Source: Adiantum capillus-veneris (taxonomy: Eukaryota > Streptophyta > Polypodiopsida > Polypodiales > Pteridaceae). Taken from it: a DNA stretch of 64,000 bases. This document shows, one piece after another, positions 32,766-44,136 of the stretch. Position numbers and translations under genes: made by a program. The stretch is from NCBI GenBank assembly GCA_014529385.2, contig CM043955.1, forward strand, positions 147,723,140 to 147,787,139. Reading direction: 5' to 3'. The notes beneath the pieces were generated by a model. That model was given only the letters and a program-made list of their open reading frames with translations. It was not told the DNA's origin and did not search any database. Every line of letters begins with the position of its first letter. Positions within the stretch are counted from its first letter, which is position 1.

Positions 32766-35700
32766 CTAAACAATTGACCTCAACTGTAGAGCGTTAACAT
32801 AACTGTGCAAGATGTCGAGGTAGTCCTTAAGATCGGACTCAATCATCCACTTTGCATCTAAAGGAGTGTAATTCTTGAACTTGACTAAATACTTTCGATG
32901 TAGACTCCCCGACTTGAGTTGTCTCTCCAAGTGGTGTATTATCTGTTCAGGTTGAAGGATTTCCTCAGTCTCTTCGACTTCTGGAGGATCTTCTTGTACG
33001 GGCGCCACTGGAGGAGGTCCAACATATGGTCGGAGGAGACTGACATGAAAAGCATTATGGATTCGCCAGGTAGTAGGCAAATCCAATCTGAAAGTCACAT
33101 CATTGACTTTATCTGTAATTTCGAAAGGGCCGTAAAATCTATGGGAAAGTTTGACAACTTTTCCTTTGCCGACCCGCTTTTTCAATCTAGCTTTCTCAAA
33201 CCGAAGCAAGACATATTGTCTTTTTTCAAGATTGAGATTCCTTTTGTGCTTGTCTGCTTTTCTCTTCTGTTGCTCTTGAGTACGAAGAATCGCTTGCTTT
33301 ACTTGTTGATGGGCAATATCAATATTACGCACAAATTCATCTGCGGCGAAGATGTTTTCTTTGGTAACCATAATAGGAAGTAAGAGTGGCTTCCCATAAA
33401 TAATTTCAAAGGGAGCTTTACCAGTTGAGGAATGTATGGTATTATTATACGCAAACTCAACTATTGGTAAGTATTGTTCCCATTCGGATTGTCGTTCTGA
33501 AACATAGCACTTGAGGGGATCTAAAACAGTGGCATTAACGATTTCGCTTTGACCATCTGTTTGTGGATGATAAGCTGATGAAAAATCAAACTTAATTCCC
33601 AAGTTTTCGAACAATGCCTGCCAAAATAGACTAGTCATGTGGGGATCTCTATCGCTAACAATAGTCTTTGGCAATCCATGGTGTTTAAAAATCTGAGCTA
33701 GAAATATTCTAGCCATGTGATCAGCTTTGATCGTCTTCTTTACTGGAAGAAAATGGGCTTGCTTACTGAATCTGTCTACTATAGTCCAAATTGCATCATT
33801 TTCATTCTTGGATCGAGGAAGATCCGTAATAAAATCCATGGCAATACTTTCCCATGGCGTGTTAGGCACAGGGAGCGGCTGAAGCTTGCCATAAACTTTA
33901 TGTCTGTCATATTTTACTTTTGGGCAGACTAAACACTCACGTACATGTTTTTCAAAGTAAGCACGGAGTGTTGGCCAAAAGAAATACCTTTCGAGGGTAC
34001 TAGTGGTGGAAGCAATTCCCCGATGCCCGGCATAAGGAGAATTATGTGCTTCATCCATCACCTTTTGTCGTAAGGGCTGAGCTATGCATATTGCTTGTTG
34101 ACGATAGAGTGTATTATCCCTGATGGAATAAGGTGGCCTTGAGTGACCAGCTTGAAGATCTGCCCAAATTGTGGCGAAGTCTGGATCTTGAGGATACATC
34201 TCGCTGAGAGATTCTAGTTCCTCATGATAAACTGTTGTTAGTGCATTGATCTTTGGACACCTGGAGAGAGCATCTGCAGCTGCATTCTTCGTTCCAGAAG
34301 TATGTAAAATCTGAAAATGGAACATTGAAAGAAAGTTGGCCCATCGCATCTGCTTTTCGGATAACTTTCTTTGTGTGAGGAAGTAGCGAAGACTTTGATG
34401 ATCTGTCTTGATAATAAACTCAGCTCCTAATAGATAGTGTTTCCAAATGGAAAGAGCATGAATTACTGCCATTAGCTCTTTCTCGTATATGGAGACATGC
34501 AACTCTGCATCTTTAAGGCGCCGACTTTCATAGGCTATCGCGTGACCCTCTTGGTTCAAAACTGCTCCTACACAATCTCCAGATGCATCGCAGTATACCT
34601 CGAAAGGTTTGCGAAGATCACGGACGGTGAGAACAGGTCCGTGACTGAGTAGATACTTAAGCTTTTCGAAAGCTTGTTTTTGTCCAGACACCCAATGGAA
34701 TGGAATCCTCTTCTTTGTCAGGTCATGGAGGGGACCTGCTATCGCAGCAAAAGCTCGAATGAAACGCCGATAATAGGAACAGAGGCCGAGGAAACTTCGT
34801 ACATCATGTACTGTAGTTGGCGTAGGCCATTCTACCACTGCTTGAATCTTATCAGGGTCCATCCTCACCTGATTGTGAGACACTATATGGCCCAAATAGT
34901 GGATTTCTTTTAAAAAGAATTCACTTTCTTAGCATTCACAAATAATTTGTGTTTGCGTAATTCTTCGAACACTAAGGCGAGATGCTTATAGTGTTCGTCT
35001 TTTGACTCTAAGAAGATTAAGACGTCATCAAAGAAAGCGCTTGTAAAACTTCTATAGGAGTGGAAGATTCTATCCATCATTCTGTTGAATGTAGCTGGTG
35101 CATTAGTGAGTCCAAAAGGCATCAATAAGAATTCATACAATCCGAAGGTTGTTCTAAATGAAGTCTTATGCACATCCTGAGGAGCTATGCGGATTTGATG
35201 ATAACCGCTCTTCAAGTCTATACGACTAAAGACACTTGCTCCTTGTAACTTGTCAAGAATGTCGTCAATCCGAGGGATTGGAAATCGATTCTTGATTGTG
35301 ATCTTGTTTAGAGATCTATAGTCTATGCACATGCGGAATGTGCCATCCTTTTTCTGTATTAGCAAGACAGGTGAACAATATGGAGAAGTACTAGGCCTTA
35401 TTAAGCCCTTCTCCAAAAGTTCGTTAACCTGCTTGAGAATTTCCTCTTGCTGCATTAGACTAACTCGATAAGGGGGCTGATTTGGAGGAGAACTTCCTGG
35501 GATCAAATCAATTGTATGATCCTCAGGTCGCGAAGGTGGGAGTTCATTTGGAAGTTCATCTGCAAAGCAATCTTTATAACTTTCTAATATCTTAAGTCTT
35601 TTTTGCTCTAAAGAGGAAGAAAGTTGTGAAACAGACACATCTCTCTCTCTTGCAAAAATCAAGTACGTTGAAACACACTTTTTCATTTCTTTCTTGATGG

Positions 35701-35914
35701 CAATGTGATTGGCGATAGGAATATGCCAATCACCTGCATCTGCAAGTACAAGATATTCCTTTCCTTTATGAGCAAAAGATAAGGTTTTCTGAACATAGTC
35801 AGGAATGGGATGCATCTTGTAGTGCCAAGGCATTCCCAAGATAACATCGCGTCCTTCAAGTGAAGCTAATAAGAAAGACTCTTGATCCTTGTAGTCGTCG
35901 ACCTTTAGATTCAA
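32766..35914 (-). pseudogene. pol: Element 3 Pol, one frameshift
   Basis: The first frame (35914-34910) carries the end of the protease (DVILGMPWHYK) and RT with SPYCSPVLLIQKKDGTFRMC, ITIKNRFPIPRI and an intact FFDDVLIF. It shifts at about 34905. The second frame (34895-32766) carries the RT connection, RNase H (EVYCDASGDCVGAVL, TDHQSLRYF), integrase (HNSPYAGHRG...CLVCPK, MDFITDLP, SDRDPHMTSLFWQ, DGQSEIVN) and a C-terminal chromodomain (EQIIHHLERQ...YLVKFKNYTPLDAKWM). Only this frameshift and an upstream stop (35969) separate it from an intact polyprotein. In CLVCPK a Pro replaces the usual Gln. Confidence 0.92.
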
Positions 35915-35968
35915 CTTCCCTATGATTGGAGTAGAGTTTGAGTTCTGCCCTTTAAAAGCAGATTGCGC

Positions 35969-37392
35969 TTAAATAGAGACTCCAAAACGATTGGGTTGCA
36001 AGTTCAGGTCGTCAGCTAGCTTGGTAGAGATGAAGTTGTCTGTACTACCGGGGTCAAACAAAATAAGAGCCCGCTGGTTGTTGATACTACCCCATGCTTT
36101 GAGAAGAGCTCTTTCTTTTCCATCCTTGGTTGTATTTCCCTGTACATCTGGGACTGCATTGGAAGAGGGTGGTTGTGGAGGTTTGGTAGGACAGTCACCC
36201 TTCATATGACCAACTTGTCCGCACTTGAAGCATCTTCCTTCACTAATGTAGGTTCGCAACTCAGCAGGACAGAGATATCTCCCTTTCTTGGGCTGATTTG
36301 GCTTTGCTTCTGCTTCGGAGGTGGTTCTTTTCTTCTTTTGAGAAAAAGAAGTAGAGGTAGGCTGCTCATGGAGAGCCTTCTGCTTGGCATGGTAAGTGCT
36401 TTGCTCCATCTTCCTGGGAGTACCCTTGTCATGTATTCCATCAACTATGCGGGCTGATTCCATAAGTATCTGCAAGTTACCTCGAGGGTAAAGCTTCATA
36501 GCCTTTTGCAAGGCTTCATGCAGTCCTGCTTCAAACTTGCGCATCTTTTCCGAATCGTCAATCTGCTTGAATGGAGTGACTTTCAAGAGAACGTCCCAAA
36601 ACCTATCCACATAGCGTGGAACAGTTTCATTCTCCGACTGTGAAAGTTGATCCCACTCTTTCTTTACCTCTTCCTCATAGTCTGGAGGGAGGAACTGTGC
36701 GTAGAACTCCTCCTTGAAAGCGGTCCAATCTTGGGGTTTGCGATCTTCCAGGATAAGGGTTAACCACCAATTGCTGGCGGTGCCTTTCAGGTACAAACTG
36801 ACATGGCGAAGCTTGGATCTTTCCTTAAAATTCCCTTCTGCAATGCAACTTCAAATTGGCGGATGAAAGCCAAAGCTTTGTCATTATCACGCCGTCCATT
36901 GTAGGTGTCGAATTTCACATCTTTATCTCCCGACTTGAATGTTTTCTGCCTATGGTGTTTCTTCTTATGGTGCTCCTTCTTTCTATGCTTAGACTCCTTG
37001 TGGACAGGAATCCTTTCCCTTGAATGCACTTCTTGCTACGACGGATCGTCGAGAAACATGTCTTCCGGAGCAACTCTATCATGCAGATCCTTCATGAAAG
37101 AGAACTGAGGGGAATCAGGGGGATCCTGCTCTTGAACTTTTGGATTAAACCGCACATGACCTTCTGGAGGTTTCTTCTGCCTCTCGTGCATGCGGGAAGT
37201 TCCAATCAAAGGATCTTTTGTTGGTTGTGGCGCCTTTGGGTTCTGCGGGATTTCTCCCGACCCCATCGGCATTTTCTCCTTCCCTTTTTCAAGAGAATGG
37301 AGAATCTATTGGACTTCTGGATGGGAGAGAGCTTTCTGCAACTCTTCCACCTGCTGTTGAAGGAGAGAGAACTCTATCTCGCGTCCTCCCAT
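35969..37392 (-). pseudogene. gag: Element 3 Gag-protease, broken
   Basis: The likely start is ATG at 37392 (MGGREIEFSLLQQQVEELQ, a short coiled coil). In-frame stops occur near 37323 and 37036, then a frameshift near 36790. The main frame (36796-35969) holds the Gag domain (SNWWLTLI, FKEEFYAQFLPPDYEEEV), an intact knuckle CFKCGQVGHMKGDC and a retropepsin segment LFDPGSTDNFIS. It ends at a TAA at 35969. The same frame reopens into Pol, so that stop alone divides protease from the rest. The basic KESKHRKKEHHKKKHH stretch precedes the Gag domain. Confidence 0.9.
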
Positions 37393-37443
37393 TTCTGCAG
37401 TCTGCCAAGAGTCGTATCCCTTCACGAAGAGAGAGAGGACCTT

Positions 37444-37455
37444 GCTCTCATACCA
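37444..37455 (-). other. Element 3 primer-binding site (tRNA-iMet)
   Basis: The minus strand reads TGGTATGAGAGC, one mismatch to the initiator-Met complement, one base after the LTR. Confidence 0.85.
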
Positions 37456-37456
37456 C

Positions 37457-39100
37457 TGTCACAAAGAAAATACGGAAGCGTAAACTAACGTTTAATTGCA
37501 CTTCAAATACTCAAGAGAATTAGATGGAGAGAGAAAACTTGACATGTCATTGGGGACCAGAAGATGGGCTGGTTCCCCCCCATAAAGAGAATATCTTTAT
37601 TACTAAGGGAGAATCTTTACAAGCACACGAACGGGGCATACGCCCGTCCTCTATTCTTTCTTCTGTTCTGTTCTAACTACTGACTGAGAAAGTGTTTCCA
37701 CTTTCTTTCTGCTTAGGGGGTTTCCCCTCTTCTGCGAGACTGGTTGGAAGCTCTCGAAAAGAGAGTCTATCTTCCAAAACAGCTCCTCGGAAGCTCTCAC
37801 AGAGGAGAGTCCATCTTCCGTTATGTGTTGCCTTCATGCTCATTCATTCATGCATCAAAATAAAAAGAGAAACAAGCAAAATGCACACGCACATGCTTGC
37901 TGTAATTTTCTGCACATAATCTGAAATTCTTACCTGTGCACACCCCTACGCCGAAACAAAGGTCTTCTTCGCGATGGAATCGCACCAAACTTGATGTAGG
38001 CTTAGGATAAGGAGCGAGAAGAGAATTTCTATGGTTGATCTGCTGAAAACAGTCCTAATCGAGGTGATTAGAGGCTGAAAACAGAGAATTACAGCAGCCG
38101 CACTCTGCTAAGAGAGCGTCTACGGCAGCTTCTCGCGATGAAACTTCACCAGAAGGTGTCTATGACTGTGAGATCCCTTGTTCTTGACAATGGGAGCACA
38201 AGGCTACCACATATGTCGCAAGGAACTGCTCTCAAGCTTCAATGGAGGGCTCCACCACGTAGAGCACGCTCACATTAGGGGGGGTAGGTGCACTGCCAGC
38301 TCTGAAAATGAGGGAGGGGGGGCTCCTAAATAGCCATCAAGGAGAGGGGACGCTAGGAAGAGAGAGAGGGTGAGAGTGAGTGAGTTAGCTTGCATTGGTA
38401 AGTGTGCCACTTGGCACACTTACTTTAAAAACTTAAAAACCATTCAACTTTTGACTTTAAAAACTTCTAGCTCATTAATTAAAAATGTGCAACTAACTAA
38501 CAAATGCTACCAATGATTCTTTTAAGAGAACACCAAAGGTCTGCCGGCGCAATGCCGCACTGGCACTGCACCGCCTTTAGCTGTTCACACTTGTCCGGCC
38601 GCCCGCCCGAGCACGGACCGTTAAATTTAATTTCACGAAACTTACCGTAAGGCTTTATTAGCTTTATTAGCCTTAGGGTCACTGTTCTAAGGACCCCATC
38701 TCATTCATGTGCTTGTACTGACGCACGTATTTTTCCTGAGCCTAAAATCTGAGGCTACTATCTACCCCTTTATTGAAGTCCCGATTTCCCAATCACTAGG
38801 GCTTCAGGGTATTTTTATGCTAGGGTCTCCCTGAGGTGCACTGGCCCAAACTTGGGCGCACCTAAGGCCCCAAAACTGCTAAATCTATTCTAATGTGCAC
38901 ACAACTAATTAGATAATTCTTTTCTCGTAAATAAATTAATTATTTACAAAGTCTGACTTAGTTCCTAAGGTGCACTGGCCCAAACTTGGACGCACCTGAG
39001 GCCTCAGAACTGCTAAATCTATTCTAATGTGCACACAACTAATTAGATAATTCTTTTCTCGTAAATAAATTAATTATTTACAAAGTCTGACTTAGTTACA
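37457..39100 (-). repeat. Element 3 5' LTR
   Basis: It is 1644 bp, 140 bp longer than its partner, chiefly because its outer end is tandemly duplicated (38834-38967 and 38968-39100). Confidence 0.93.
38834..39100. repeat. 134-bp tandem duplication of an LTR end
   Basis: Two adjacent copies run from AGGTGCACTGGCCCAAAC to CTGACTTAGTT, with few differences. Only the second ends in the true LTR terminus TTACA. Confidence 0.93.
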
Positions 39101-39514
39101 GTTGTCGTGGGGGGGAGTCTGGCTGAGAAGTTGTCTAATGAACACTGGGTTCCTGCTACCTCTTCTACCAGAAAGTGCTTACGCTAGGTTTCTATATATA
39201 CAAACTTAGCAAAATTGCCCTACCTAGTTTTCAATAAAAGTCACTTAATAAATAAGTGAAAAATGTCAAAAATAAGGAAAATAGGTCTATGCATTGTAAA
39301 AATGCTATTGATGGTTCTTGACTAGAATCTGATGATCATGTTGTGTGCAACCAGAGGACATGTATCTATTCTAAGTGTCTGGACATGCACGGCCTTCGAA
39401 CAGACTCACAAAAGTGCCAGATCACTTCCTATTCTAGACTGACTTGACTGAACTGAACCCTGGTCATGTTGTAGCTTGTCCACGGACACACAGGGTTGGA
39501 TGTGTCACGTGACA
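39101..39514 (-). repeat. Element X 5' LTR, outer part
   Basis: It continues the X LTR after element 3 and matches 27911-28326. It ends GTGACA at 39514. Confidence 0.85.
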
Positions 39515-40266
39515 TCAACAGCACCGCAATACAAGTACCCCTCATTGTCGTCGTCGTCGTCGTCGTCATCGACACAGTACCCCAGCATCTAGCACCCCTT
39601 GCATTTTGGTTTGGCTCCTACCTAGCTTAGCATAGGGATCATCAAGACCTCCGTGTCCTTAGCACCCAAGTACCTTCAATACCCCGCAGTACCAAGTACC
39701 AAGAACCCGTAGCACCAATTACCTGCAATAACTCTTAAATATCTTAGTACTACCAAGCATCTGCATCAAGTGCCCATTAGCTAACATCTCATCATTTAGC
39801 ATCATTGTATCAGCATTTTTGTGCAAGAAATAAAGCAAGTACTTGCTCTGGCAATAAAGCAAGTACTTGCTCTTGAGGGTGGTTGGGACCCGACATGGCG
39901 TGTCTACTCTCTCTCTCTCTTGTGTCTCTCTCATTCATTGTCTTCAGTTCAATTCTCTCTTCAAGTGAAGCAAAGTAGCCTTGTGTTTGTGCAGAGTACT
40001 AGATCCGAGCTAAATCCTTAAACTCTTCTGATTGCACCTAACACGCGATGGGACGTTAGGTACCTCATTCTATTTAGCGTATTGAAGAGGTGATGTTTCA
40101 AACATGGACCAAACCTCTGAAAGCCATTTAGAAACTTCACGTTTCAAGACACAATGATTGATATGTCAGTACTAACGCAAAAGGTTGACCAAGATGGAAT
40201 GGCTAGTAGTAATTCTCGATCTAATTTGAAATACTAGACAAGGAGATAGGATGGCAATGAGCATGT
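39515..40266. other. Between element X and element 4; short repeats only
   Basis: It contains (GTC)7 at 39547-39567, scattered AGTACC words, and a 24-bp tandem pair at 39829-39875 whose unit holds the palindrome GCAAGTACTTGC. No coding similarity is seen. Confidence 0.6.
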
Positions 40267-40535
40267 TGTTGGGTTAAAGACCTAAATAACCCCTTTTTGT
40301 ACATTTTTATACTTTGTCCAAGTTTAATATGAACCTGGACACATTATTTTTAAGTCACTTATAATAAAAGTGGAAAAACCCAAAACTCACTTATTGAATT
40401 TTCCCCAAAAACATGAGCTCTCTCTCTCTCCCTGCTTCAATCTCTAGCGCTAGCTCTCTATTGCTCTGCTTCTTGTCCCAATCCTACACTACATAGTGAC
40501 GCGCACCTACCGGTACCTTCTGCTTCGCGCTTTCA
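40267..40535 (+). repeat. Element 4 5' LTR
   Basis: It is 269 bp, TGTTGGGTT...CTTTCA, with an imperfect inverted repeat GTCCAAGTT/AACCTGGAC. Confidence 0.94.
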
Positions 40536-40537
40536 AT

Positions 40538-40549
40538 TGGTATCAGAGT
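40538..40549 (+). other. Element 4 primer-binding site (tRNA-iMet)
   Basis: TGGTATCAGAGT lies two bases after the LTR, with 11 of 12 bases matching the initiator-Met complement. Confidence 0.88.
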
Positions 40550-40962
40550 CTTAGGGTTTCAAAACAGTTCTGTGCAGTCTGCTGGACGACGAGTTAAATC
40601 TGCTCTCCCGCGTTCAATTTCGCTTCCATCGCGAAGCCCCTTGCTTCCGGGGTCGAAAAGGTCACCAAGACTGACAAAACAGCCCAAAACAGGTGATTTA
40701 TAGCTTATTACAGGTCAAAACAGCAATACGCAAGTGTACCAAAGTTGTGGGATCAGATGTATTGATGTTTGTCGCCACAAATTGAGTGAAAAGCTGAGTA
40801 CACGTGCTTGAAATTGCACATTTCAACTGAAATTTCAGATTTGGACTGTTTTATGTAAAGAAACTGTGGCTCTTTGTATGCAAAGTCTTGTGGTTACTAC
40901 TATTTGCTGAAATTTTCAACCTATTGCATCTCTCTTGTATGCACACTTGTGGTTGAATTAAG

Positions 40963-42188
40963 ATGGCTTCTTCCTCTTCCACATCTGACACTAAAAGTTT
41001 GACGGAAATCAAACGGTTCGATGGTCAAGGCTTCGATCTTTGGCAAGAACGCATGCAAGGTATCCTTTTCTTGAAGGATTGTGCAGATGCATTGGAACAG
41101 AATAAGCCACCAGGTTTGTCTGACGAAGAGTGGGCCAGGTTAAATAAGAAGGCTATGGCCTACATCAAAATGGCCATCAATGATGACATTTTGACGGACA
41201 TCAAGCGTTTGGACTCTACTTATGCAATATGGCAAAAGCTAAAGGCCAATTATGAGAACACCGTGCCTGTGAACCAGGTGCATTTGATGCGAAAGTTGGT
41301 GAATATACAGCTTGATGACTCGAAGTCAGCTTCTGAGAATTTGAGTGCTTTTACAGATGTGTTGAGTCAATTGCAGGACAATGGGCTTCAGCAATTCGAT
41401 AATAAGTTGAAAGCTATTTTCTTGCTTATGACATTGCCAGATACTTGGGAAACCTTGGTTGTCTCCTTGAGCAACAGTCCCACCCTCACGTATGACAGAG
41501 TGAGAGGGTCCATTCTTAATGAAAAGATTAGACGCAAGTCTAGTGGGGAAGGTGGTAGTTCTGCCTACAATGCAAGAGGTAGAAATCAAAAGCGTGATGC
41601 GCGCAACAAGATTCAAAATAGAAGTAAAAGCAAGACAAAGGATAAGGATGTCACTTGTTATCAATGTGGCAGAAAGGGTCACAAGAAACCCGATTGCAAG
41701 TATTTCAAGAAGAGCAGGAAAGAAAGAAGGAAACGCAAGATAAGAAAGATGAGAAGAAAGGGAAAAAATCAGCACGTGATTCCTCCAGGGATGTTGAGAA
41801 TGCAAATGTATCCTCTAGTGTGGTCATTAAGGAGTTGTCAAACGTTGAGGCGGCTTCATGCCCCTCAGATTTGGTGATAGCTAATGTAGAAGACATGCTT
41901 ATCTCGAAGAAAGATGTCATTGATGCATTGCTTAGTACTAATGATGGCCTATCCCAGTCTTGGATAGTGGATTCTGGTGCTTCATTCCATGTGACTCCAT
42001 CTTTGGAGTGTTTTGCTACATATGTTGTAGGCAATTATGGCAAGGTGTACCTTGGTGATAATTTTGCTTGCAATATTGAGGGGATGGGTACTATGCGTTC
42101 GGCTCTTAACAATGGTCAAGAGCTTGTGCTGAATGATGTCAGGTTTGTACCACGCATTAAGAAAAGTTTACTATCTGTGGCCAGTTAG
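40963..42188 (+). pseudogene. gag: Element 4 Gag and protease
   Basis: The first frame (40963-41877) starts MASSSSTSDTKSLTEIKRFDG, a copia-type (UBN2) Gag with VHLMRKLVNIQLDD and LLMTLPDTWETL. It ends with an intact knuckle CYQCGRKGHKKPDC and a lysine/arginine-rich tail. A frameshift near 41750 leads to the frame (41655-42188) with the protease WIVDSGASFHVTP. Here the DSG triad is canonical, unlike the gypsy elements of this window. The stop after LLSVAS at 42186-42188 precedes a further frame change into the GAG-pre-integrase region. Confidence 0.9.
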
Positions 42189-42232
42189 ATGCACATGGTT
42201 ATACGACCATTTTTGTTGGGGGTTCATGGAAA

Positions 42233-42953
42233 TTGCTTAAGGGCTCTATGCTTGTTGCAAAAGGGTCTAAAAGAGGTAATTTGTACTATCTTCGATACAA
42301 AGCTTTGCCTGGCAAGTTTCTTGTTGTTGCTGAAGTTGCTTCACACACGGAATTGGGGCATAAGAGACTTGGCCATATGAACCAAAAGGGTATTGATGGG
42401 CTTTCCTCTCTAAAGAGGGTTGATGTAAAAGGCAAAAACTTGGATGTTTGTAACGATTGTCTTTATGGAAAGCAAAAGAAATCTTCTTATTACTCTGGTG
42501 TCTCTCACAAAGCTAATTCTCTTGATCTTATTCACTCCGATGTATGTACTATGTCTAATAAGTCTTCTGGTGGTGCATTATATTTTGTTACATTCATTGA
42601 TGATTGTACTAGGAAAGGATGGGTGCATTTGTTGGAAAGTAACAGTGAGACTTTTAATGCTTTTAAGAAGTTTCATGCTTTTGTCAGTACGCAAAAGAGT
42701 ACTAAGCTTAAATGTCTCAGATCTGATAATGGAGGAGTATGTATTTGCTGAATTTCAACGTTTTTGTGATGAAAATGGGATTAAAAGGGAGTTGACAACC
42801 CCTTATAATCCATCTTCTAATGGTGTGGCTGAGAGGTATAATCGTACTTTATGCGAAAGTGCATTGCATGTTGTCCATCGCTAATCTTTCCCAGGAGTTT
42901 TGAGGGAAGGCATTGAAAACTGCAGTTCATATTTGCAATCGCTCTCCTAATAG
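42233..42953 (+). pseudogene. pol: Element 4 integrase, N-terminal part
   Basis: The GAG-pre-integrase segment (ELGHKRLGHMNQKGI...CNDCLYGKQ) leads into the integrase core: DLIHSDVCTMSN, FVTFIDDCTRKGWVH and LKCLRSDNGG. After a frame change at about 42740 it continues QRFCDENGIKRELTTPYNPSSNGVAERYNRT. A stop follows and element 5 cuts the frame at CNRSPNS (42953). The Asp-Asp-Glu residues are visible but not in one frame. Confidence 0.9.
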
Positions 42954-43235
42954 TGATGAGCGAGCGGCGGTGTGTGCAAGTGATAGAGCACGCGAAGATG
43001 TGCAGGCCTTGAGGCTTGAAGCGGAGGCACTGTGCTGCAGAAGAGAAGCGCTAGCAGAACGAAGAGAGAGAGAGAGAGAGCTCACGTTTTTGGGAAAAAC
43101 TCAATAAGTGAGTTTTGGGTTTTCCCACTTTTATTATAAGTGACCTTTAAAAAATGTGTCCAGGTTCAATATTATTGAACCTGGACAAAGTATAAAAATG
43201 TACAAAAAGGGATTATTTAGACCTTTAACCCTACA
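42954..43235 (-). repeat. Element 5 3' LTR
   Basis: It is 282 bp and contains a perfect 13-bp hairpin (158-170 and 174-186 past 43000) that is missing from the other LTR. Confidence 0.93.
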
Positions 43236-43246
43236 ACCTTCCACTT
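43236..43246 (-). other. Element 5 polypurine tract
   Basis: The minus strand reads AAGTGGAAGGT, identical to the tract before element 4's 3' LTR. Confidence 0.85.
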
Positions 43247-43270
43247 AAAGGCATAAATGACGCCTTTAAG

Positions 43271-43660
43271 TTAACCAACTCCCACAAGTTGTATGCAATG
43301 CTCATGTTGAGCCTTAGCAAGACTCTTGGTGAGAACATCTGCAGGGTTATCCTGTGTATGGATCTTAGTCAAGCTAACTAGACCATCCTCCAATACCTGT
43401 CGTATAAAGTGGTACTGTACATCTATGTGTTTGGTACGCACATGAAACATGGCATTTTTGGCTAAATAGACAGCACTCTGGCTATCACAACCCAACACGA
43501 ATGTATGAGCAGGCATGCCAAGTTCTTTTGCAAGTCTGCCCAACCAAATGGCCTCTTTTGAAGCCTCTGTGGCTGAAATATATTCAGCCTCAGTAGTACT
43601 CAATGCCACAATTTTTTGTAACCTAGAACACCAAGAGACTGCACCACCAGTGATTCCCAT
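43271..43660 (-). pseudogene. Element 5 RNase H C-terminal part
   Basis: It has the copia RNase H tail: GAVSWCSRLQKIVALSTTEAEYI, CDSQSAVYLAKN, RTKHIDVQYHFIRQ and DNPADVLTKSL. It is open for 129 codons but lacks RT and the first part of RNase H. The upstream junction at 43642-43648 joins it to Gag out of frame. Confidence 0.9.
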
Positions 43661-44136
43661 GACTCAAGTAAGGTCATAAGCAAGAAGATAGCTTTCAGCT
43701 TATCATCAAAAGGAGGCAAGCCTGAATCCTGTAACTACGACTAAGTACATGCGAACAACGACAAGTGCTCTGCAACGCTCTTGGACTCATCTAGTTGCAT
43801 GCCAACAAGTTTTCGCATCAAATGCACTTGGTTGACAGGCGTTGTATTCTCATACATTCCCTTTAACTTCTCCCACACATCAAAAGCACTTGTGAGACCT
43901 TTCACATCAATGACTGTCTCATCGGTCATGGCCATTTTAATGTATGTAGCAGCCTTCCTGTTCATACTAACCCATGCTTCATCCGTCATATTCAGTGGCT
44001 TTACCTGTTCAAGTGCCCCTTCGCAATCCTTAAGAAATAGGATTCCCTAGATCCTGTCTTTCCAAAGGTCGAAACTTGTTCCATCGAACCTCCTAATTTC
44101 GAAGAGATTCTTCACATCCAAAGAAGATGAGGCCAT
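43642..44136 (-). pseudogene. gag: Element 5 Gag, truncated
   Basis: It starts at ATG 44136 (MASSSLDVKNLFEIRRFDG, matching the element 4 Gag start). There is an in-frame stop after FDLWKDRI, then it runs on to VHLMRKLVGMQLDE. After another frame change it continues as DDKLKAIFLLMTLLESWESLVV. Gag stops matching exactly at the GGTGGTG junction with RNase H, so the zinc knuckle, protease, integrase and RT are deleted. Confidence 0.88.

Larger units (their letters stand above)
31250..39100 (-). mobile_element. Element 3: Ty3/gypsy chromodomain retrotransposon
   Basis: This is a full-length minus-strand element of 7851 bp. LTRs are at 37457-39100 (5') and 31250-32753 (3'), with a primer site at 37444-37455 and a purine tract at 32754-32761. 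It is inserted in the 5' LTR of element X: the host sequence continues from ...CGCTAGAGGAGT to GTTGTCGTGG, as the uninterrupted copy near 27910 shows. GTTGT is present at both junctions only if the LTR's terminal TGT is counted, so the target duplication is ambiguous. The coding region has two frameshifts and a few stops. Confidence 0.94.
18619..39514 (-). mobile_element. Element X: non-autonomous LTR retrotransposon hosting two others
   Basis: Element X is on the minus strand. Its 5' LTR is 30417-31249 plus 39101-39514, split by element 3. Its 3' LTR is about 18619-18652 plus 27351-28326, split by element 2. The inner edges carry a primer site (30404-30415 on the minus strand) and a purine tract (28327-28339), so the polarity is clear. 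Without the insertions it is about 4.3 kb, with LTRs of about 1.25 kb and an interior of only 2.1 kb. No protease, RT or integrase is visible, so it resembles a LARD-type derivative. The outer 238 bp of the 3' LTR has no counterpart left of 18619, so that end is truncated or replaced and no target duplication can be shown. Confidence 0.8.

Noticed and set aside
41326-41805. 159-codon minus-strand frame in element 4
   Set aside because: It is the antisense shadow of copia Gag.
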